DNA from: Arcuatula senhousia
Lineage: Eukaryota > Mollusca > Bivalvia > Mytilida > Mytilidae
Reading direction: 5' to 3'
Assembly (NCBI GenBank): GCA_963971305.1
Contig: CAXARO010001699.1
Location: 1-64,000, forward strand
Length of the DNA: 64,000 nucleotides
The notes under the pieces are model-generated. The model saw only the letters and a list, made by a program, of their open reading frames with translations. It had not been told where the DNA came from and did not search any database. A program made the translations under genes and the position numbers. Of this stretch, positions 57,871 through 64,000 are shown piece by piece. The stretch's first letter is position 1; the number at the start of each line of letters is the position of its first letter.

Positions 57871-60800
57871 ATAACTTTTTAAAGAAATAGAGACATTTTT
57901 CTTCATTTAAGATTATTTGGCTAGTGAAATAATTTTGTCAAACCACATGTAAAACAAGAAAATATCCAAAAGAAATAATGCCCCATCCCGCAACATTTGG
58001 GACGGACGGACGAACGGACAGACTAGCTGAAGGACTACCAGACCCGGACAATTTGAGTGAAGCATAATTAAAAGAAATTTTAAGATGTTGGACCAACAGT
58101 TAAAGCCGAAAGAAAGCATTTAAAAGAGTTATTTCATTGTATCCCACATTTTATTATTCACAAACTAACAGTAACTTGTTTTCAACATTTTAAAATATTT
58201 TGATAAAGAGTAAAATAAGTCAAATGAGTGACAAAACTGTTCTCCTTTTTCAAAGCTCGAATGTTAAATAAGTAACCAATTCCTTATTCGATATTCGCCA
58301 AAGTAATATCTTGAAATGTGGATCGAAATATGGAATGTCGAATAAGTAACTATTTTTTTTTTCAAAATACACGCCTGGCATTCGGACACAGAACCGGGAG
58401 GAAAATCCACAGGAACGTCTTGAACAATGAAACTACCACAGTGTATAACCGGACAGTAAGCGATCACGGAAGTTGATCACTGTCCGATGGAAAAATCCTA
58501 GTAAGTTGTTTGTAATTTTCCCCAAGATTTTTTGTGGTTTTGGGGCTGTATGAACACTTTACAATATCGACTAGGAACAAAATACCTTTCTCATTTATGG
58601 AACTTTTTAACGTTTCTTTTTGTATTCTGGACAATTTAAAATGTTAAAAATTTTCGATTGATCATCAGGGTGTGTACATTTATTTCCTTCACCGCTTAGC
58701 ACATATTTGGAATTTACTTACAAACTGCAATGATTTTATCAATATTTTTATTATTATCTCAAAGGGCGATTGATAGACTCTCTACATTGACAATGATAGC
58801 TTAAGATGAGATAAACAATTGTGTTTAAAACATCAAGTTTAGTAATTTTTGCATAATCGATTACTGTCCGATTAATTGGTCGTTCAATTTTTGCGGGTGT
58901 CCGATTAATTGCCTGCTTTGAATCCTTAGAGTTTGAATAAAAAAGTTATATTTTCAAATTACATGTATTTCTCATTTAGTTTCTTATATTCTACAATTTG
59001 CTTATTAAAAGGCTTATGGATTTGTTTTCATATTTTTATGATAATTTATGATATTGTTGATATCTCTACTGTTGGATTCGCGAAAAAAAAATATGCGACA
59101 GTTTTCATCTGATATCACCTTATAACAAGATGGATATCCTTTCAGCAAGCTAATAAAGGGAAGGGCGATTAACTGCTATGAATACATTTAAAATCCTAGG
59201 CCTGCTTTTTGCATGTCACGTGTGTATGACTTATTAATGCAAATGTCAGAAAGGTTCATTTATAAGGAGCTTTCCATTGACTTAGGAATTTTGTGAAACA
59301 AATCTTCTTATCACGTGAACAGCCAGTGTACTGAGATACATTTGTATTTGAGTCATTGCGTGAATTTTCACTTACTAGTATGATACTAACAACACAGACT
59401 CGGTAAAAGCCCCGTTAAAATGTGAAAAAAAATTAGATCAAGATCATGGACGTAATGGCGCTGAATCCATGTCTTATATTAATAAAACAACTATGATTTG
59501 AGTTGGTTTAAGAAACTATGATTCGAGCGGGGATTTGAATTGGTTTTAGAAATGTGGGAAGCCTCAACGATTTTGATTGCAGGCTATCACGACAGGTTTC
59601 TTTTACAGCCTCGAATTCATGATAAATCAGTCTATCAACTCACTCATAAAAGGGAGTTATGCCGATTATGGTTAATGATGGAAATCGGATGACATTATTT
59701 TTTTCCTGTTTAATCGTACACCATAAATGTATTGGACTGCCTTAACATGCGTTGATAATTGATGGTTAATTGAATACACATAGTCCATTAAGAAAACAAA
59801 TTATAACTAAGTTCCAGACAATACATTTTTCTACGTCTGAATCGCGTTTCTTCCATTCAAGACTCATTAGAGGAGCTCTACCAAAAAAATAAAATAAAAT
59901 TCCAAACACTATACGAAAGTTAAGAGTGTGATGGAACCATAAAACCAAAAATATCGAACTGGAATACAAATCATGACCCCGATCAAACTATGTTTGGTCT
60001 AGGAAGAACTTTAGGGTTTATACAATTTTAAACTTTAAACGCTTTAAGCTTAAAACTCAATACCGGGTAACGGATAATTTATAGATTTGATGTGTTCTGA
60101 ACGTCTAACAAAAAGATAAATATCAAAGCAGATTGGCATAAAAACCGGAAATTTGGCAACGCTGTAAATAAGCATATTTTAACGAGTAATCCGCCCCGCG
60201 CCGGGCGGGCGGCTCTCGGTAATGTTTAAATAAACAAATTGAAAGAAAGACAAACCATAAGTATTGAAAGGTAAAGTTCTTTAAACTATAAAACGTTCGA
60301 ACAGGAAAGCAAAATAAAGCAATGTCCTTGGCTCCTGCGATATCGGCCTAGCATACGTTAGTCTGTTAATTCCATTCCAACACAATTCAAACTGACCGCG
60401 TTGTGTAAATCGGTTTATGCGTTAAAAGCGAACACCTACACCGTTTGACTTTGGTATTGAATTCATGCTTAGGCTGTACATACACTAGGTTTTAGCTGGG
60501 TGTCTTCATATCTCAAGAACTAAAAGACTTAGGTACATGTAGATGAATATTGCCATGCCCATGTTAATCGTTTGTTGACTAAATTTGAATCCCGATTGAA
60601 TTTAAGCCAAATACTAGTATATAGGTACATGAAGCAGCACACTTGAAGTGTTGTGGCCACCGTAATTTTCATCTGATTTGAGCAATTTTTAATATTTCAT
60701 TTTGTAATAACAGTTTGTCAATCATAACTATTTGTAACGAAAACGAGGCATATACATGCATATAAAACCTTAGAACAGAGAGAAAGGCCAACCAATCTGG

Positions 60801-62480
60801 AATTTTGCCTATATATTCCTGCTGAATTCATGCTAGACTACTACTACAAGGTTTAAATATTTTCCACTAAAAATATACTAAAACTCAACTACGATACTAC
60901 TACAAAAGGGTCTGGGTACGTGTATAATGTTTTTTTTTCCTCTAAAATTTCCAATTGATTTGTACCAATTCAAAGCTTCGATGAATGGTCACATGTTTAT
61001 ATTCGATAACTTGCTTGTACGGATTGTTTTCCAACTTAAGAGAACATACAAAATTAGTTATTTTATTATTTTTTTAGTAAATCTTAATCGTCAATATACA
61101 TACATGTATGTATCAATGAAATTTTGTTGCAATATACTTTGTTTGGATAAGCTGTTACCTTTCATATTTATTCCAGTTTTTTATATCATTTTGCTTTAGC
61201 TGTAAAATGGTTTGAAAGGACATTTGTCTTGTTATTGCTACATTTAATCCAACAATTAATCGGACAGACAGATATAACTTTTTAACAATTAATGATTGTG
61301 TACAGTGGCAATTAGTTGGACAGAGATTGAGTGAGCAGTGCTCTTACAAATTTTATTATTATTATTTAAACAGCTTTAAAGTGAGATGCAATGCACCATT
61401 TCAATGTAAATGGTTCACTAATAATGTGTTGTTTCTTTCGCCACAATGAGTTTCCAATGCCAAAATTACCAATGATTAAACCACTTTTTTTCGAAAACTT
61501 AAATCATCTACATTATAAAGGTTATAAAGGTTATAAAGTATTTTATTAAACCAATCATGAGCCCGCTAGGGCATATACAATCAAATTTGACACATACAAT
61601 GTATAATATCAAACTCTTTCACTCACACTTTCTCTCCCTCTCACACTGATTGAAATAATTTTATTTTTATTACTACCTATTATAAAAAGATTATCAGCGA
61701 TACCGAAATTGGGTCGTTTGTTTCCGTCGTTTCTATATTTACAAAAGCTCTTTGCAATGTACATACTTTCACTTTTCACTCGGTGGCTATATTCGGATTC
61801 TCAATCTTCGGATTTCCATCAAGACAATATGGCCGCGACCAGTAGATAATGTGTTCCGCTTCGGATTATATTTTAGTCAGTGTTGCATATCTTGAGTAAC
61901 TTTAGCGCATATAAATGGATATTTGATTTTGGATTGCGAAAATTGACTTAATTGAATAAAGTTTTAAAGGACAAAAATACTAATCGGACACCAAAAATAA
62001 GTTAAATCATGCAAAAAAGTTGTACACAGCATCTTCATATGTGACGGTGTTTTAAAGCAACAATGCGATTCAACTAGATCATGTAGCGTACATGGCGTAG
62101 TCACTTAATCAGGTTATGCACATGCTTAAGCGTACTTTCTTATAAATTTTTGACTGCCAAATGTTAATTCATTGAAGATAGTTTATTATCACAGACAGAA
62201 ATATAGGTCAATCAGACACACACAATTCAAGCATTTTATTGATTTTTAGAAAATGACAAAATAGCCACATTGGGTCATTCGTCTGTCTTGATCTAGGTCA
62301 TTTTAATAAGGATGAATAATTTTATCTATTTCTCACAAAGCTATTGCGGGATCCGGAAAAATGAACTTATTTGTCACAAGTTATTGGTTGTTCGAAAATG
62401 TTATCATTTCTTGATAATTTTGTCGATTCACCACACAGAGACCAAAGTCACCAACTTAACATGTCAGAAAATAATTTTAA
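57871..62480. other. No gene recognised
   Basis: There are short frames only. Items of note are a GC-rich spot at about 60190 (CCGCCCCGCGCCGGGCGGGC) in otherwise AT-rich DNA, and a motif GTCCGATTAATTG repeated in both orientations. A CpG-rich patch near 61700-61860 contains ATGGCCGCGACC and could be promoter-like, but I found no exon. Confidence 0.45.
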
Positions 62481-62491
62481 TTGTGCGGAAC

Positions 62492-62560
62492 CACAGGGGC
62501 TTGGATTGTAGAGTAGGGTGTCGATTTTCTTTTATAAATGACGAGAATCCAAGCCCCTGT
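62492..62560. mobile_element. 69-bp foldback element with 9-bp target duplication
   Basis: The stem ACAGGGGCTTGGATT (62493-62507) and AATCCAAGCCCCTGT (62546-62560) is perfect over 15 bp. GTGCGGAAC flanks it directly at 62483-62491 and 62561-62569. There is room for only a 38-nt loop. Confidence 0.7.
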
Positions 62561-62661
62561 GTGCGGAACATGGATTGCAACGTTCCTGTATAAGTTTGCT
62601 TTAGTCTCTATCATGAAGGGAGGGACAATCTTTGAATAGGTGACAATCAAAAATATTTGAG

Positions 62662-62845
62662 CAGTGGCGGATCCGGGGGGGGGGGGGGTTCCGAGGTTGG
62701 AATTTTCCTCCTTTCCGCCAAAAATTTCGCAAGTAACGTGTAGGTTTTCTGCAAAATTTGTCTGGAACCACCCCCTTTTCGTCATTCGTCCACAGCGGAC
62801 TTAATGTGGACCAACCCCTTTCAAAAAATTCTGGATCTGGCCCTG
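62662..62845. mobile_element. MITE with CAGTGGCGGATCC termini
   Basis: The left end CAGTGGCGGATCCGG and the right end CTGGATCTGGCCCTG are inverse copies. TTTGAG flanks both (62656-62661 and 62846-62851). It contains a long G run at the left and CCACCCCC at the right. It is 184 bp long and of the same family as 16768-16887. Confidence 0.7.
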
Positions 62846-63079
62846 TTTGAGTTATAATATAGACGTAAAAAAATTAAAGGCATACTTGTACATTGCAAAT
62901 TTTCATAAAGAGATCTACATTGGGTTTAAACTTATTTCATATAATATTATATACTTCAAAATCATAGGCTGCTCTGACAAATGATAACCATTAAAGTAGA
63001 CGATAAATAGATGTGGCGTGAATAATTGTACGTGAAAGAACCAACATAAAGAAACGGGAATTTAAAAATTCACAATGGA

Positions 63080-63150
63080 AAACAGCCAGCAGTCTTCAGC
63101 ATGACCATAAGTCGCTGCTCGCCGTCTTGCATTGGCCCAAGACTAAAAAT
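63080..63150. repeat. Dispersed repeat fragment
   Basis: CAGCCAGCAG, CTGCTCGCCGTCTTGCATTG and CCCAAGACTAAAAATAC resemble the block at about 31146-31210 (CCAGCAGCC, CTGACCATCTTGCATTGACC, AAATTAAAAATAC). Confidence 0.45.
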
Positions 63151-63469
63151 ACAAAAAAAAGGATGAGTCCAGTTTGCCTTTTGGTCACACTTAGAAAAAA
63201 GTCAAAATAACAATGTACTATTTTTTTTACATCTTCGCATGCTTGGAATGCAACTAAATGTTGAAAATAATAATATTATAAAACGAAAATTGTAAAAATT
63301 TCTAGGCAAAAAATATATGTTTGATATTCGTCTTCGGTATTCCCAGAATCCCGTTGGTAGCTTTTGTTCTCAGAATAATTTGAAGATTGAAACTTTTTTA
63401 AACTTAAACATTAAGCTGATTTATAAGTATTATATAAAGACCTATAAACAACAGACTGTGACATCTTTG

Positions 63470-63548
63470 ATCCAATGTAGACTTTTGTAGAGCTCGATGA
63501 GCTGAAGATTTAAGCAAGCAACAGCTTTTCTCTATCTGCAATAGTTTC
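63470..63548. repeat. Fragment of the hairpin-ended bivalve repeat
   Basis: GACTTTTGTAGAGCTCGATG, AAGCAAGCAACAGC and TCTATCTGCAATAGTTT are the inverse of one 155-bp internal unit of the intron 4 copy. Confidence 0.55.
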
Positions 63549-64000
63549 CTATTTCCTCCACTAACATAACCAAACTTTGATGCAGTTATTTAAACTAAAT
63601 AGGAGATAATAAACCTACATGTACAATGTACTGGATCTAAAAACAAATAATGTTTAGGATAAACGCTTACATGACTTAGATTCATCAACATGTTTATCTT
63701 AAAATGGCTTAATTTTAGATTGATTTTATAGTATGTGTACAACAAAGGCTACTTATAGAATTCAACAATAAACCTTAGCAGGACCTAGAAATAATAAAGT
63801 CTTTTTTATGTTATACTAAAGCAGACCTTTGCTTTTTGTGTCCATAGCGGCTTGCTAGGCAATATGCATTAGAGTCCACACTTGTTACAATGAAATAAAA
63901 GTAACAAGACAAAATTGGGACCTTAGTCAATACTGCGGTATGAAGAGGAGAGAGTCACAATACATAGATCTATGTGAAAAAAAAATAAAATAAAAAATCA

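Noticed and set aside
60180..60215. GC-rich spike as an rRNA or tRNA fragment
   Set aside because: It is too short, and no cloverleaf or rRNA-like sequence surrounds it.
61680..61880. CpG-rich patch with ATGGCCGCGACC as a gene start
   Set aside because: The frame stops after six codons and no donor or downstream exon could be found.

Overview
The window is eukaryotic nuclear DNA: AT-rich, with spliced genes, long introns and dense decayed repeats. It is most likely from a bivalve mollusc, probably a Mytilus-like mussel. I base that on the gene structures and on several repeat families I recognise from bivalve genomes, such as elements bounded by AGCTCACC and GGTGAGC with an AGGCTCC/GGAGCCT hairpin, and Penelope-like reverse transcriptase relics with a characteristic 3' tail. 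No database search was possible, so the species is an inference.

Two conserved genes are clear and lie back to back (divergent) about 6 to 8 kb apart. PAM16/Magmas (TIM16 of the mitochondrial presequence motor) is on the minus strand, with three coding exons between 6874 and 8493. Its initiator ATG must lie in a separate upstream exon (candidate near 10564). LRRC59 (ER-membrane, ribosome-associated leucine-rich-repeat protein) is on the plus strand in seven exons between 16448 and 25638, giving 305 residues. A 36-nt in-frame cassette exon may precede its last exon. A third, unidentified small minus-strand gene start is possible at 36047.

Layout: 1-6.3 kb holds retroelement debris and unassigned DNA. 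6.3-10.8 kb is PAM16, with a MITE just behind its stop and tandem repeats in its introns. 10.8-15.7 kb is the intergenic region, filled by a 1.7-kb inverted-repeat element and two LINE relics. 16.4-26.3 kb is LRRC59, whose introns carry MITEs and two head-to-tail copies of the hairpin-ended bivalve repeat. 27-33 kb holds Penelope-like relics in both orientations. 33-37.7 kb is AT-rich and mostly blank. 37.7-51.4 kb is one continuous satellite array of about 165-bp monomers (about 80 copies) with higher-order structure and a recent 2,639-bp tandem duplication. 51.4-53 kb is an internally deleted Penelope-like copy with telomere-like filler. 53.5-56.3 kb is a 2,762-bp TTAA-flanked inverted-repeat element inserted into an older repeat. 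56.3-64 kb is repeat debris and unassigned DNA with two small, clean MITEs.

The two genes are housekeeping genes in separate pathways and do not form a system together. The noteworthy biology is in the repeats: the satellite's organisation, the TTAA element, the telomere-like insertion in a Penelope-like relic, and several undescribed foldback elements with visible target-site duplications.
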